A stretch of 64,000 nt of DNA from Lentinus brumalis (taxonomy: Eukaryota; Basidiomycota; Agaricomycetes; Polyporales; Polyporaceae), in the NCBI GenBank assembly GCA_001792895.1, contig MARA01000014.1, forward strand, positions 806,001 to 870,000, given 5' to 3'. Of this stretch, positions 24,345 through 36,353 are shown one piece after another (the stretch's first letter is position 1; every line of letters starts with the position of its first letter). Position numbers and translations under genes: made by a program. The notes under the pieces were generated by a model. That model worked only from the letters and a program-made list of their open reading frames with translations, did no database searches and had not been told where the DNA came from.

Positions 24345-25119
24345 ACCCTGACCGCGCGCGGGCCTGGACGTCGGGGGCTCGCGAGAGAGAGTGTCGGGGA
24401 CAGGATGGTGGAAGAGAGGGAGAAGGGCGGGAGGTTGGACCACCCGGGCGCGAAGAGTCTGCGGGCATACTTACCTCTGTGACAGACGCGCTGCCGGTCA
24501 GAGAAGCGAAGTCTGGGAAGCCGGGGTCCAAATTGAATGATCGGAAACAGCATCGGGATACCACGCCAGAGCTCCTGGGCAGCCCGACGACTCCCCGCGG
24601 CGGCGCGGGTTACGTACCGACTGCTGGGCGGGCTCCGATGGCGCGGCCATGCGGACAATGCGCGCACGACAACGCCACCGTCAGTCAAATGAATCGTGCG
24701 TAAAAACCATCGGCCCAGCAGGAAGGGGCGGTCTTGGCTGACGGTGTTCTGGGAAGATGCTGCTTTTGGTACGAGATGATCCTACAGAGACCGCGGTTCG
24801 CTCGTGAACGGTGACGGCAGTGGCGAAGGCACACTATGGCGCTGCGGGGCCGCCGCGGTCGACACTCGCGTCTTGTCTGCATAGTCCTCGTTACCGTTGA
24901 TAGTTGTTGCGCTCATCGACTGTGGGCGTACGAGAGAGGTGGAGGCATATTTACCGCGAGCGCCGACAAGGATCCCCCGCGTCTGTCGTGCGGAGCTCGC
25001 CGCGCACGCGTCGTGAGTCGTACGGTATTTTCGACGATGACGTGGAAACATTCTACGAACATGGTAGTAGTACAGCTATACAGCATACAATATGATCACT
25101 TCGTCCCGTATAGACGGCT
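24345..25119. other. intergenic region
   Basis: About 775 bp between the DUF6533 start and the vWA gene stop, both minus strand. No additional gene supported. Confidence 0.5.
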
Positions 25120-26414
25120 TCACCCTGACCCGTTCTTCTCCTGCTTGTCGACGCGGCGCTTGACACCGTCTAGTACGATCTTGAGCATCTTCTCCGCAGT
25201 CAAGTCGCCTCCCGGCGTGGTGTCCAGCATGTCGCGGAGGTCTCCTGGCTTGTTGAGGTCCTCATCCAGTGCCTGCAGGTATTTCTTCGTTATCCTGAAG
25301 CTGTCCACTTGCACCAAATGTATACCAAGCTGCGAATCACGACGTGATGATAGTCAATGGCTGTAAGAGGGAGGACACATAGCTGCGCGACTGACCTGCG
25401 TGAGGGGATGGTTCCCTTCGTCCATCAGCTTCGCATAATGGCGTATCACTCCTGCAAGATTATCGTCGCCGGCTTCATCACCTGCGAAGGTGAAGAGAAC
25501 GTCGCTAGTCAGGAATGCTCCGCTCGTAGGTGATTGAGTAAGAGCCTGATCAGCTTACTCGGTGGCTTGTTCATGAGAATGACGACAATCAGGGGCTTAG
25601 GCGGCCGCCCCGTGAAACCGGCTGTCTGCATGTCTTCGACGTAGTTTTCAAGCAGCTCACGTATCCTGCCTCTGAATGGTGTCTGACCGTGGGGTCCCAG
25701 CGAGCTGAACAGCTGTTCCACGCTGGTGGCATCCTAAGTGCGTGGTTAGCCACGTAACGTCTTTGAAGTATCTGAAGTGTTACCTTAAGGTCTCCTCCCC
25801 AGCACCTGTTGTTGAGGAAGTAGATGTCGATACCGCTCTCGTCGTACTGGCCGGCCAAGTCTGCCAGCTGAGATAGTGCTCGGCGAGCCTGCGACGAAAG
25901 TATGATAGTCAGTATCAACATAGGAGATGGTCACGGAAAGACCGGCACAGACCCGCTTCCACGGACCACCGTACATCCACATGGAGTCGTCAACCACAAA
26001 GATGGTCTTGTATCCCTGGAGCATGCGAAGCTCGTCTTCAGGGATCGAGCCTGGGGCCACTGGTGTGGTTGCGCGTGAGCCCTGAGGGACGTTCAAGTCG
26101 TTGGAGCCCTGGTCTGAAGTAGCATGCGGCCTCGGAGGACCCGCAAAGAACCCCAGGGGTTGACCTTTTATGATGACTGCCTCGCGATTGAGGTATGGCA
26201 CGCGGGAATCTGGCTGAGACATGGAGTATTCATCGTAATCGTTGAAGGGACCACCGTCACGGTAATGGTCGAAGAGACCACCGTAATGGTCGAAGTTCCT
26301 GCGACGAGGAGCCTGAGGCGGCAACCGTGTGGACGGTGACGGCCTCACCATCTGCTCGCCTTCTCGGGGAACGATCATGATGATCGGGTCCGGCTTTGAA
26401 TGCTTCGCTCCCAT
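25120..26414 (-). CDS. von Willebrand factor A domain protein, myristoylation motif
   Basis: Five exons: complement(26414-25953, 25888-25784, 25733-25559, 25481-25396, 25329-25120), 345 aa. The N-terminus MGAKHSK fits the N-myristoylation pattern (Gly2, Ser6, Lys7), so membrane attachment is likely. Residues 20-120 are Pro/Asp/Tyr-rich with a FDHYGGLFDHYRDGG repeat. From about residue 135 a vWA fold follows: YKTIFVVDDSMWMYGG holds the start of the metal site (family DxSxS; here the pattern is D-D-S-M-W, so the second Ser is replaced), then ALSQLADLAGQYDESGIDIY, TPFRGRIRELLENYVEDMQ, KPLIVVILMNKPPSD, GIHLVQVDSF and RDMLDTTPGGDLTAEKMLKI. Fungal cytosolic vWA proteins of this class are uncharacterised. 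The altered metal site suggests reduced Mg binding (inference). Confidence 0.88.
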
Positions 26415-26518
26415 GTTCGTCAGATAGCGAGAAGAGAACTTGATGTGGACGCGGGTGTGGTCGATGTGAGGTAGATGTCGAGGTGAGAGTGCAAGAACGC
26501 AGTGCGAGGGTGGGTCAA

Positions 26519-26524
26519 TTTATA
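26519..26524 (-). promoter_or_regulatory. TATA box for the vWA gene
   Basis: TATAAA on the minus strand, about 105 bp upstream of the ATG at 26414. Confidence 0.5.
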
Positions 26525-27571
26525 GGTAAGCCGGCTCTTCGGTCATTGAAGCCAGGCTAAAGCACCTCTTTGTTCTTCGCTTAGGCCGCAGCTCACTGGC
26601 GTGGAGCTTGGGCCTCAGAGCCGAAGGAAAAGTGATTGAAGGCGTGACCATAGCGGTCGAACAATAAAGCCTGCCTGTGCTCGATGGAGCGGGGCATTCA
26701 AACCCGTCGTGCTATAAGGCCGGCGTTAAGTATCACACTCAGCAGTCGAATCAACACCAAAGCCACCGGTACTTACTTATTCCGCCGTGACAGAGCGCAT
26801 GTGTTCGCTGCGACTTGAGGCGTGTTGGGTATGAGGCAGCTTATGAGAGCAGACCTACTTGATACGTCAGCACCTATAGGGTTGTAGACTTGCAAGCACT
26901 GCTTACTACTTGGGCGGACGATGCATTTGCATCTAGCGTGAGCTTGCGTGCTGCTGCGTACTCGACCGCCTTTACTTGAAGGCAGCCCGACCAAATCCCG
27001 CCTTCAAGTTAGCCAGTTAAAATCGAGTGCTCCTCCGAGTCGTTGTACGGACGTTGAGTTGAAGACCACTGACATCGATCATGAGAGTGGCGAAGAGACT
27101 CAGGGCGACTGTGTGCCGACTTCCGAGAGGGTTAGCCCCCTCTGCACTGGCCTCGTACTCAATGTGACTTGCGGTGGTCGGGTGCGAAGTCACAACGGGT
27201 GCCAGCCGAGTCTACGAGACCACACAACTTCTGCACTACGCGTTGTAAGCGGGCGCCTGGTCGGGAGTTTCCTATTTAGGGGGCACCGCCACACTTGCGT
27301 CGTCATCATCGTCGCTCGGAGACCACATCGTCGTGACGGTTCCGAGTCATTCTCGCTCCGTTCCATGGTATCACCAGCCGTCGCCCTTGGTGGAGGAGCG
27401 ATCCTTCCTTACTTGTAGGATCAATCGCCCATCCAGGTCCACACGTCATCCGCTTCAGTGGTGGTTACTAATACTTACTTGATGCGGTCAGTCCGGTAGG
27501 GTGTTGTCACTCGTTACAAGCTCTGAAGTCGTCCGGCTATATTCGCTTCAGTGGTCACGCTGTACTACGCC
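26525..27571. other. divergent intergenic region
   Basis: About 1 kb between the vWA promoter (-) and the first RPA70N-like gene (+). No gene or repeat recognised. Confidence 0.5.
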
Positions 27572-29558
27572 ATGATCCCCAACTCTGTACCCAAGCCCAG
27601 CACTTCGTCTAGCCAGCCTCAGCCCGGAGTGTGGATCCAGTACAAGCAAGGTCGCGCTCGTACCCTCCAGACGGCGACTCAGGACGAACGACAGTCGGGG
27701 CCTTCCCGTCTAAATATCTTGCATGAGTTTCAAGCGGATCTTCATGCGCTCTTTTTGGATTTTCCCGGGGTACTCACGGACAACGTGAAGATCGTGTGGG
27801 GGACGGGTCAAGTGCGAGCGACCTACGGGGTCCATGGGAGGGTATGTCTCTAGACGTAGTATATGCGGTAGTTCGGTGGGGCTGACGCCGGTGTTTTCTA
27901 GGAATTCTGTGAGATGGTGAAGTTCATGGTCAAGCGCGCTTCGACCCAGTTCGCCGACATCATACAAGAACGATCAATGTGAGATCCCGCAATATTCATT
28001 GAATATATGCGTCGCGTCATCATGCGCATACTGACTGATTTCCCTAGCTCCAGGATCCAATACGTCGAAGAGTGAGTTGTCGCCCTCCACGTAACTCATT
28101 CCACGCCTAAAATCATTCCCTCAGCGGCGTTCAGCTTGCAACTGTCAACCTCCCAGATGCTCTGCCGAGTCTCTGGAGCTCTTACGGCCTTCCGCAGCTA
28201 CCCGATGGGTCGGTCATTCCCCGATCGATGGACACGCAGTCATCTGGTCAGGAGAAAGCATCCTCCAGCAGGAAGCGGCGCCGTCGAACAAGTGACAGCG
28301 ATGCTACGCCGAACGAGGCCGCAGCAAGGCGATCAGCGGTGACACATCCGGAGCGCACAACTCAAATGACAACCACCACCGCATCGACATTGCATTTAAA
28401 CCGGAACTCTCCCTCTCAGGTTGCCGTACCTTCGCCCCAGGCACAACCCAACGCTCACTTTCAACCCCCAATTCGACTGCCGGATATACATCTCACCCGA
28501 GAAGGGGTGCTCGGAGGACATGGTCTCCCTCAGCGCCCGCACAATGGTCCCGTATGTTCTGTTCGTTTCCGTGTAACCCAGGATCGCAGGGCAGGCACTT
28601 CTTCCATTGCTCATTGAGCGCTCATCCTGTTCTCACAGGGACCGTCGTCGTCCGTAAACCTCCCCCTCGTTCCTCCGCGGGTGCCGTCCCAGGCACCCGT
28701 GCAACTGTCCACACCCCAGAAAGCAAGCGTCGCTCCCAAAGCGACAGACCCTCGGCTCAGATTGGCAGCTTCGCGGCTAGTCGCTCGTTCCGCTCCTGCG
28801 CCTAACCTCACAGCGGGAGCTTGCGCGCGGTTGCGAGATCCGGCCGATAATAGCATCCTCGCCAGTCGCCCGATAGTCCGCATTCTCGTGCTTCGTGGCA
28901 CCCACGGTAGTCAGGCAAGAGGCACATCGGCTGAACGCGAGGCGTATGTCACCGACGGCTCGGGTTACACCTGGATAGCGCTATCCAGTGGCCCCTCCGC
29001 AGGCAATGCCGACAGGGAGGATGTACAGGTGGGGGCAACGGCGATGCTGGCCGAAATGTCTCGGCTCTCGCCTAGCGCCTTCTGGTACGCCGTTCCTCGG
29101 TGTTCACTTGTCGCCCCGTACTTACGTATATTCACCTCTCCGGACACACAGTGCAGTGCTCGTACAGGAGCTCGTGATTGTTGCGCGACCTGTAGATGCG
29201 AGCTCACGATTGGAAGCCAATTCCTCGGCCCATGAATCACGCAATGCACCATCAGCGACACTCAACGATGATACTTCCGGTACGTCACTCTGTCATCGCT
29301 GCCGGGACCGATAGCTCGCTGACACGGGTTCTATGTCATGATCATGCAGCGGCGGCGGGTGCTCTTCAGCAAGAGCGCGCAGCTCGTCTTCTCGCGGAAT
29401 CCAAGCTCCAGGAGGAGCGGAGAAGAAGGATATTCGTTGAGAAGCTCCTTGCTGACGTCTGCCGCGATCTGGACAACAAGGACAGTGTAGTCCCGGCAGC
29501 AATGGAGGCGCTCATGAAGCTCGCCGAGCTCACCGACGCCGCAATGCTGGCGGACTGA
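27572..29558 (+). CDS. RPA70N-like OB-fold / coiled-coil protein, long paralogue
   Basis: Seven exons (27572-27841, 27902-27978, 28048-28071, 28125-28551, 28639-29099, 29152-29279, 29350-29558), 531 aa. Residues 1-150 form an unrecognised domain (HEFQADLHALFLDFPGVLTD, EFCEMVKFMVKRASTQFADI). Residues 150-300 are disordered and basic (KASSSRKRRRRTSDSD). From about 300 comes a module resembling the N-terminal OB fold of replication protein A large subunit: LTAGACARLRDPAD, RPIVRILVLRG, a beta hairpin with VTDGSGYTWIALSS, then AVLVQELVIVARPVDA. It ends in a coiled coil (LQQERAARLLAESKLQEERR) and a VVPAAMEALMKLAEL helix. The downstream gene at 30956 repeats the OB fold, coiled coil and final helix with two introns at the same places and phases, so the two are tandem paralogues. 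The OB assignment is inference from pattern and partners are unknown. Confidence 0.78.
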
Positions 29559-30955
29559 TTCGGCAAACGCCAAATGCCGAGGAGCGGTGCTCTGGGCCTA
29601 TCGATGTTAATACTTTGGTGGGAAACTCCGCAACCGAGCACGGTCTTCTCATAGCCAAGACGCACGTCACGAAGACGCGTGGCGCATGTACCTAACCACA
29701 TCACCCAAATTGGGCACGCGGGTGACGCTGTATATCCCTTCCATTCTCCTTTGCCGCTTAACGTTTGATCCGATCGACTGTCTCCTTTAGTCGGCCTAAG
29801 TGTATACTGAGCCGCGCGTATGCAAAGCATTCCACACCAGGTCCACACAGCAATTTTTCGCGGGCGGTCCACGGTGCGCCTCATCCGCCCTGTTTCATGA
29901 CAAGAGCTAACGCGGGATACTGCCACAGGTCAACGCGTCGACTGCTCAAGAAGACTGTACGCCTCTGCTTCCATACGATATCAGCCTGCAACGCTTGCCA
30001 GGGCCCAGTGCTCGATATTCTGTCCCTCTCACGACCTTGGCCTATAGCTCACACTTTAAGCTTGCATTAGCGGCGCGACTGTACCCGCTGAGAACGCAAT
30101 GACGCACAGATGGCGTACGACTTGCCGTGCATGCCAGAGATTCAAACCTCAGCAGGGCAACTTAATATGGGTCGGCCATCTCGGATTTTGAGGGCAAGCG
30201 TCTTCAGGATTTCCTGGCTACACCCGTCTTTCGGAGGGACCACCCACGCGGTCGTTCCATTCACCGTGTGGGTCCGCCTCTATGTTGGTGATCCACGCTA
30301 TCGCAGTGCCGTCATGCGGTGCCCGGTGTCGCGGCGGCGCCGCCCAATGGGCATAGTGCCCGCGACGCTGCGACAACGAAGCGAAGATCATGGCAATCCC
30401 TTGGTCTGCGGCATCCTATCGATGCGCTTGGCATGATGGTGGTGAGCAATATTTCACGGCATGGCCAGGGCCAGTGCTAACCACCTGTCGTAGCTGCAGC
30501 AGGTGCAGCGTGGCGTTCGACCACAACTGACGTCGATAAGCATAACCTCGAATGGCCGTCTGGGAGCATCCCATACTGAAGGCTCTCCCACAGCGCGTCG
30601 AGGTGGGGAAGCAACGTAACACATCGGAGATGCGAACAAACTTTGCCTTGTGCTCGTCAACCTCCGCTCTGCTCTAGTTCGGCCCCGCGCAAACCACTAC
30701 CCCTGCGCCCGACGCTCTCTGTGGCCTCCGGTTCTTGCGCTGGATCGTCCGCGGAAAAAGTAGTGAATTATCAAGAGTTTCCATGTCAACTGGCGGACTG
30801 GAGGAATGGTCGACGAGCAGGATAAAGAGGCCTCGACGCGGCACTGCTGAAGACACCCACACCAGTTCCTACAGCCCAGGCATCCCGACAGCCAGCACAG
30901 AAGCCTATTCCCGCCTCACAGACCCCATCCCAACCGATACTACTACCTACTCGCC
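29559..30955. other. intergenic region between tandem paralogues
   Basis: About 1.4 kb between the two RPA70N-like genes. Open frames on both strands are short and unlike either paralogue, and I see no remnant of a third copy. Confidence 0.5.
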
Positions 30956-31598
30956 ATGGCCGACCAGCTCACCGCGGACACGTGCGCACAGCTCAGCGAC
31001 CCCGCCAACTACACCGTCCTCGTCTCCTCCCCCGTGCTCAAGGTCGTCTCCGTCGCCGAGGCCAGCCTGCGGCTGTCGAACTTCGTCGTCGACCGCGTGG
31101 CGACTGTGTCCGACGGCGAAGGCACCGCGCGCGTCGCCCTGCCCGACACGCTCCGCGTCTGGGCGTCGGGCACCGGCGGACAGCCGACGGTGAACCCGAA
31201 CGACGTGATCAAGGTGCAGCGCATGCTCCGCCTCCCCGATGGCGATACGAGGTACGGCGTTTCCCGTCACCGACTCGGAAGCCGCGGCAGCCGATATTGA
31301 ATGAGCACGCAGCGTCATCCTGGTCCACGACGTCGAGATATGCTCGAACGACGACATTCCGCTCGAGATCACCAACTACGAGGACAGGATTCAGAGTACG
31401 CACTGCAATAACGTTCGTGTTGCTTTTCGCCACTGACGCGCTCACCTTGCCCCAGGTCTTCAGGCAGAACTGACCACGGCTCAGAACGCCCTCAAGAGGA
31501 TGCTGCAGGAGCAACACGAGGTCGCTCCGGCCCTCGTCGAGTCCGTCATGAAACTCCTCATCGACTTGAACGCTATGGTTGAAGAGGTCATATCGTGA
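30956..31598 (+). CDS. RPA70N-like OB-fold / coiled-coil protein, short paralogue
   Basis: Three exons (30956-31251, 31313-31395, 31456-31598), 173 aa. It is almost only the module: QLTADTCAQLSDPANYTVLV, SPVLKVVSV, DRVATVSDGEGTARVALPDT, VNPNDVIKVQRMLRLPDGD and SVILVHDVEICSNDD. This matches the RPA70 N-terminal pattern of an L-S/T-x-G/D-A helix, a PVLxV strand, a V/M-SDG hairpin, a core I-H/Q-R helix and a final V-I-L-x-x-E/D-V/L-E strand. A coiled coil (LQAELTTAQNALKRMLQEQ) and VAPALVESVMKLLIDLNAM follow, as in the long paralogue. RPA70N is a protein-docking fold used in DNA damage signalling; no DNA-binding OB folds A-C are present, so a stand-alone adaptor is suggested. That role is inference. 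Confidence 0.82.
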
Positions 31599-32215
31599 TA
31601 CATCGAACGTCGTGATTATGCAATGCCCTGCTCCTCTCATGGCTTAGTGAGGGGGAGGAGGAGGGAGACTGAGCGGGTGTGGTCCTCGGCGCCAGAACGT
31701 GTAGAATGTGACAAGCTTGCTAGATAGTCGCCCTCGAGGACACCATAGAATGTGCCACTGACCGCTGCGAACATATGTGTGTATGTGTCTTGTGAACGAA
31801 ATGACCCCTTGCTAGATACGATTCGTACCGGAGCAGAATAAGGAGAACAAGGTCCAAAAGCGGCAATCGACACCGTAAAGAACTGAAGGCACGTGTCAGC
31901 ATACATGATAGACGCATCATTTTTGCATTTAGACCACAACGACGATCACCATTGCTGCCAATATACAACGCCCATCGAACAGATTGTGGGCGCGTCTCTC
32001 CAGCAGTCCCCACCAACCGGACGTACGCGCTCAGAGGCTTGGTCGCCGAGACGGACCCTAGTATCGCAACTTCCGCATTAGCAGCACGAACGGAGACGAG
32101 ACGGTGCAGTAATGCTATATAGGCTGATATGACACTGTTCGTACATGCTCAGTGACAACGCTGAGATACTACAGTTGAAGCTTGCTCACCGAAAGTTCGC
32201 TACATACTACCAAAC
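31599..32215. other. convergent 3' intergenic region
   Basis: About 620 bp between convergent stops. A G-rich tract (about 31646-31672) follows the short paralogue. No other feature seen. Confidence 0.5.
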
Positions 32216-32956
32216 TCAAACTGCCTCCTGGCCGACGTTAACATTGCCCTTCTTTTCTTTCGAGAGATCTGCGCCAGTCGCGTCGGAGGCCGTATCCTGA
32301 GTAGCGGCGGAAGCGTGGCGCGACCGTGCGGCCGCCAGCAGCGTCAGCACGCTGGAAGTGAGACCGAAGAGGAAGGCGATCCAAGGGAGGATGACGGCAA
32401 GACGGACTAACAAAGTTGTAGGTCAGCTTCAGCAGAGTGCGCGATGGACGAACAACTCACGATATGACTTTACATGATACACTGGCGACGCGCCGATCGC
32501 GTTCTCGATGCTCTGCACGATCGAAGGAGGAACAGCGACTCCTCCGATAGAGGCCACCACGTTCGCCTGGCGGTTTGCGACGAAGTCCGTGAACGCAACA
32601 AGCGAAGCGAACAAGCCGAGGGTGAATATGGTGAGCAGGATCGCCTGCAGCGGCAGGGTCCGTGCGGCCAAGGACGGGCCGCGCTTCGCAGAGGCAAGAA
32701 GCAGCAGCAATGACAGCAGTGACATCACCGCGAGCGCCGCACAGAAGCCGGTCACGACTCCTCCGGCGTCCACCACATCGTGTGTGTCGATGTTCACTGT
32801 TGTTCCTGGTGGGACGAGGCTCCTGACCCTCGACTTGTCCTCGTTTCCCTTCACCAGCGCGTCGACGCCGAGCCCCAAGCCGACGACGCCAAAGGCAAAG
32901 GAAAGGAAGAGGGACACGAGACGGGCAGTCTTGTAGGGTGTGGCCGCTGGCGCCAT
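32216..32956 (-). CDS. four-helix membrane protein, unknown function
   Basis: Two exons: complement(32956-32461, 32406-32216), 228 aa. Four membrane segments are clear: LVSLFLSFAFGVVGLGLG (about 12-32), a second with CAALAVMSLLSLLLLLASA (about 70-92), LQAILLTIFTLGLFASLVAF (about 104-124) and VILPWIAFLFGLTSSVLTLL (about 172-192). A 45-residue loop lies between helices 1 and 2 and a polar loop between 3 and 4; the C-terminal tail is Asp/Lys-rich. The layout is tetraspan-like (compare MARVEL or SUR7-type proteins), but I see no family signature motif and give no function. Helix 1 starts close to the N-terminus, which supports the second in-frame ATG (32956) over an upstream one. Confidence 0.85.
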
Positions 32957-33057
32957 GGGTATGTCCGACGCGTACGAACGGTGAGCAGGCTCGGCGGCAG
33001 AGGCGAGGTGGGGGAATAAAGGCAGCCTGGAAAGGTTTCGGGACCCGGGCCCCGAGC

Positions 33058-33063
33058 TATATA
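33058..33063 (-). promoter_or_regulatory. TATA box for the four-helix gene
   Basis: TATATA about 105 bp upstream of the ATG at 32956, in otherwise GC-rich sequence. Confidence 0.5.
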
Positions 33064-33672
33064 AGGGGTCGGGAGCCAACCCACAGTGCGCTCAACCGAG
33101 TGGGCATAGATCGTGTCGTGTCCGAGAAATTCGGTCAGCAATGCACAGTGGAGACTGTGCACCTGCCTTTCTGGGGAACAGCCTTACCTTATATGGGAGC
33201 GTCGATCTACTCCGCGCACGCCACCGTCCTCCTGCGGCGACCCCAGTGACACGGGCACGCGACACGCCAGATCAACGCCAGTGCGTACGACTCCTCCGGC
33301 GGTGCAATGCCGATCCTAGTTCCGCCAGCTAGTGGACACTCCCCAGCTCATGTGAGGCGGCGGACGCTCGCTCTCACGCCCGCGTGGACGGCGCACGCAA
33401 TCGTCCGCGCCCTTCTTCGCCGGGAATTCGGACTGCATTGTTCAGGTCTACGAAGCATCCGCGTGAGAACCAGAACCAAAGAACTGCACCTCACAGGTTC
33501 TGCGTGGAAGGTTGGGTCCGGGTCGTCCAGGAGATGGTCGTCCAAACGCTGTTATGAACACATGCAAGTACATACCTGGTATGCACTGTGACCCTGCGCT
33601 GGGCAGAGCTTCGACTTGCTGTTCAGCAAATGATGACATTGACAGTATACAGGAAGCTTAGCCGCGGCGAGA
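33064..33672. other. intergenic region
   Basis: About 600 bp between the four-helix gene promoter and the stop of the second DUF6533 gene. Nothing supported. Confidence 0.45.
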
Positions 33673-35488
33673 TTACGCGGTTGAAGTTGACGACGCAGCG
33701 GCCTCGGGTGACTCGTCCTGGTCCCCACCCTCTGAGCCTGAGTGATCTTGCACCTCGAAGCCTCCACCATCCTCGAATCGCGCCGAAAGAGCCGGATCGA
33801 CGAAACCTCCGAGGGATGAGAGGAAGCTTGGCCCGCTGTCCCATGGGTTTCTCGAGGAATGCAGCGGGTCGTCGGGGTCGAGCCTGAGGACTATCTGGTT
33901 GGCCTCTTGAAGCTCGAGGAGGAAACGCGAGATGAGAATGGCCGTGATTCTGCGGACAGAATATGTGTAAGCGAACGGGTGCAGCATGTGCGATCGCTGG
34001 TTGATTTGTGCAAACACATACGGGCCAGTGAATTGGGTGATGAGGCTCCCCCAGTCCTCGCCATCGCCCGCGACCTAACGAAGCGTACATGAGATTAGAC
34101 GTGCAAATAGACCATCGGAGGCGCGAGACAGGCCGCTCCTTACCGCAGTCGCCGAAAAGACGAGGTGAAGGACGTTCAGGATGAACAGGATGCTAATGTC
34201 CGCGTTCAACTTGGTGAGTCCTTCAGATACTTATTTCGGGGCTTGCTGCTGAGGACGTACACAAAATATACTGTTCCTGTGCGCGGCGTCACGCATCAGC
34301 AAGCCACACAGGCGCGAGGACGTTGCTTCAAGAGACATACCACCGCGGAAGAGGACGTCCGATAGCGCAAGCCTCTTCGAGTGCCGAATATCCCTCAGGG
34401 CGTGCCAACTGCTCAGCTTGTGCCAAGTAATGTAGATGAGTACAAGGTCGGCAGCGATGAGGGGTACTCGAGAGATGAGCACGACTGCGGCGCTGTGGAT
34501 GAGCGTGCGCCATTGCATATGCGTGCGAGCCAACCTACGTCTGATACAGACAAGAGTCAGTTTGCATGCATGCGATGACAGCGAGGCAGACACTGGCAGA
34601 CCTGAGATCGAGTGCGACTGTTGTGTTGTCTGTGCTGAGGCATCCGAACGGCGGGAAGGTCACCCCGGAGTACTGATAGGCATATATGACCTCACCATAC
34701 CCCGTCGATATTCAGCATCAGGTCCATGACTCAAGGAACACCATTCAACTCACCAGGTTGGCACCCACCGGTGCTAGAGAGGAAGCAAAGACGAGCAGCC
34801 CGAGCGGCTTGCTCCTGCTGAGCACATAGGCACGGAGGGCAGAAAAGGCTATTCGCGTGTGTAAGGGACCACGGTGATTTAACGACCGGAAGGATGGCTC
34901 ACCTGCTCCAGGAACAAACTGCAGTGTGAGCATTGCCTGTATCGATATGACAATCAAAGAACATCTGCGTGCGCCGGACGTCAACGAACGATCTCTATCC
35001 TGCGAGGCTTCGCACGAACCTCTACTTTTGGTCAGACTTGCCATGGCTCTAGCCTCTGGGTGAAACCGCGCACCTTGTCCGAGGGGGAAGACGCAAACGA
35101 GATAAACACCATGAGATAGACCGCCATGGAGATGCACTTGTTCGCGAAGAACAAGAATGGCGGCCCGGTCCGCTTTGCGGTCCAGAAACACGCCACTTCG
35201 CGGTCAAGCGTGACGCAGGCGTCGTACATGAAGAGCACTACGATAAACGGTAAGAGAAAGCATCAAGTCACAGCAACAGCAACATGGGTGAGCTTGCGAT
35301 GAAGCCACGTACCGGAGGCTGCCAGGTCGCAGTAGTGGTCTGTGTAGCTGTTCGGCGGCGGTGTCAGCAAGACGAGATATCATCCGAATCCCTATGCGGA
35401 ACGACAGGGTCTCAGACTGTGCGACGTACATGCTGTCAACGAGGGCGACGGCAGCAGCAGCAGGGTCTGCGTCTGCGTCGGACGACAT
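33673..35488 (-). CDS. DUF6533 seven-helix membrane protein, second copy
   Basis: Eleven exons: complement(35488-35430, 35347-35313, 35237-35074, 34999-34903, 34848-34754, 34672-34602, 34540-34341, 34276-34263, 34209-34144, 34074-34022, 33949-33673), 376 aa in one frame. It reads YTDHYCDLAASVLFMYDACV then TLDREVACFW (the DUF6533 signature), FLFFANKCISMAVYLMVF, LQFVPGAAFSALRAYVLSRS, a helix with SAAVVLISRVPLIAADLVLI, TVYFLNADISILFILNVLHL and the family-typical ITAILISRFLLELQEANQ. The C-terminal tail is acidic and Ser-rich (EGGDQDESPEAAASS). It differs strongly from the copy at 22358-24344, so this is an old paralogue and not a recent duplicate. The exon-4 acceptor (34999) is the least certain boundary. 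Ligand unknown. Confidence 0.88.
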
Positions 35489-35574
35489 GCTGGAGTCGAA
35501 TGTGAAGCTTAAGGAGGACCGTCTGGCAGTCACCGTGGGCCGCGGGATATGGCATGGCACAACATGAAGCAGGC

Positions 35575-35580
35575 CTTATA
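35575..35580 (-). promoter_or_regulatory. TATA box for the second DUF6533 gene
   Basis: TATAAG on the minus strand, 87-92 bp upstream of the ATG at 35488. Confidence 0.45.
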
Positions 35581-36353
35581 TCGCGCAGGACTGTATGGCC
35601 AACATATAGGAAGCCGACCGTCGTCTGAATGATGGTTATTGAGGCATGCATGCTGCTCGCGATTCGACCCCAGCGCATCGTGCGGGAGAAGCGCTGTGGG
35701 ACTCAACAGGAGGCAGCGCTGCGAGCGAACACCGCAGTTGTCTGACCGGACATTATTGCCCCACCGGGTCCGGCCAATATGAAGAGCAGTTGTTGAAGTC
35801 ACCTTAAAGATCATTTCGATGGTCAGCTTTGGAGCTTGAGAATCGAGAATTGAACAGAGGACGAACACAGGTCCCAGGGCGAACTTTGCATCCACGTGGA
35901 AATGGGACGGCACAGGCGGCCGCCATGAAGATTCGAGGTGCGCAAGTAGACTCGGATGAGATGCCGGGGATTTGGCCACCTCAAAAGTCACAGGCATGCT
36001 GCCATCCGACTTCCTGAACCTGGAGTCGGCGCAAATAAATAGACGACACAGCTTAGGGACTGTCGACCTGTGGATCCGGTACAACCATCAGCACGACGGC
36101 ACGAATCGTCGACGTGACAGAAACCGACCGAGAGCCCTCATCATCGAAGAAGAATGAGAGTCACATATTCCTGGTGAAGGCTTCGGACGACTTTCGCGTT
36201 CTGAGGCGGCTATCATCGAGCTGAAAGGTACGAACAGTAAGCGCCGAAGGCTCCGCCCGAACACTCAACTATAACACACCACCATCTCAGGCTGGAGAGC
36301 TCGTAAGAAACGCGTCTAAGTAGCATTCAACCCCCCAATGATAACACACGACC
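35581..36353. other. intergenic region
   Basis: About 770 bp between the second DUF6533 promoter and the methyltransferase stop. No gene or repeat seen. Confidence 0.5.

Noticed and set aside
30141..30160. gattcaaacctc resembling a tRNA T-arm
   Set aside because: No matching A-box or acceptor stem upstream.
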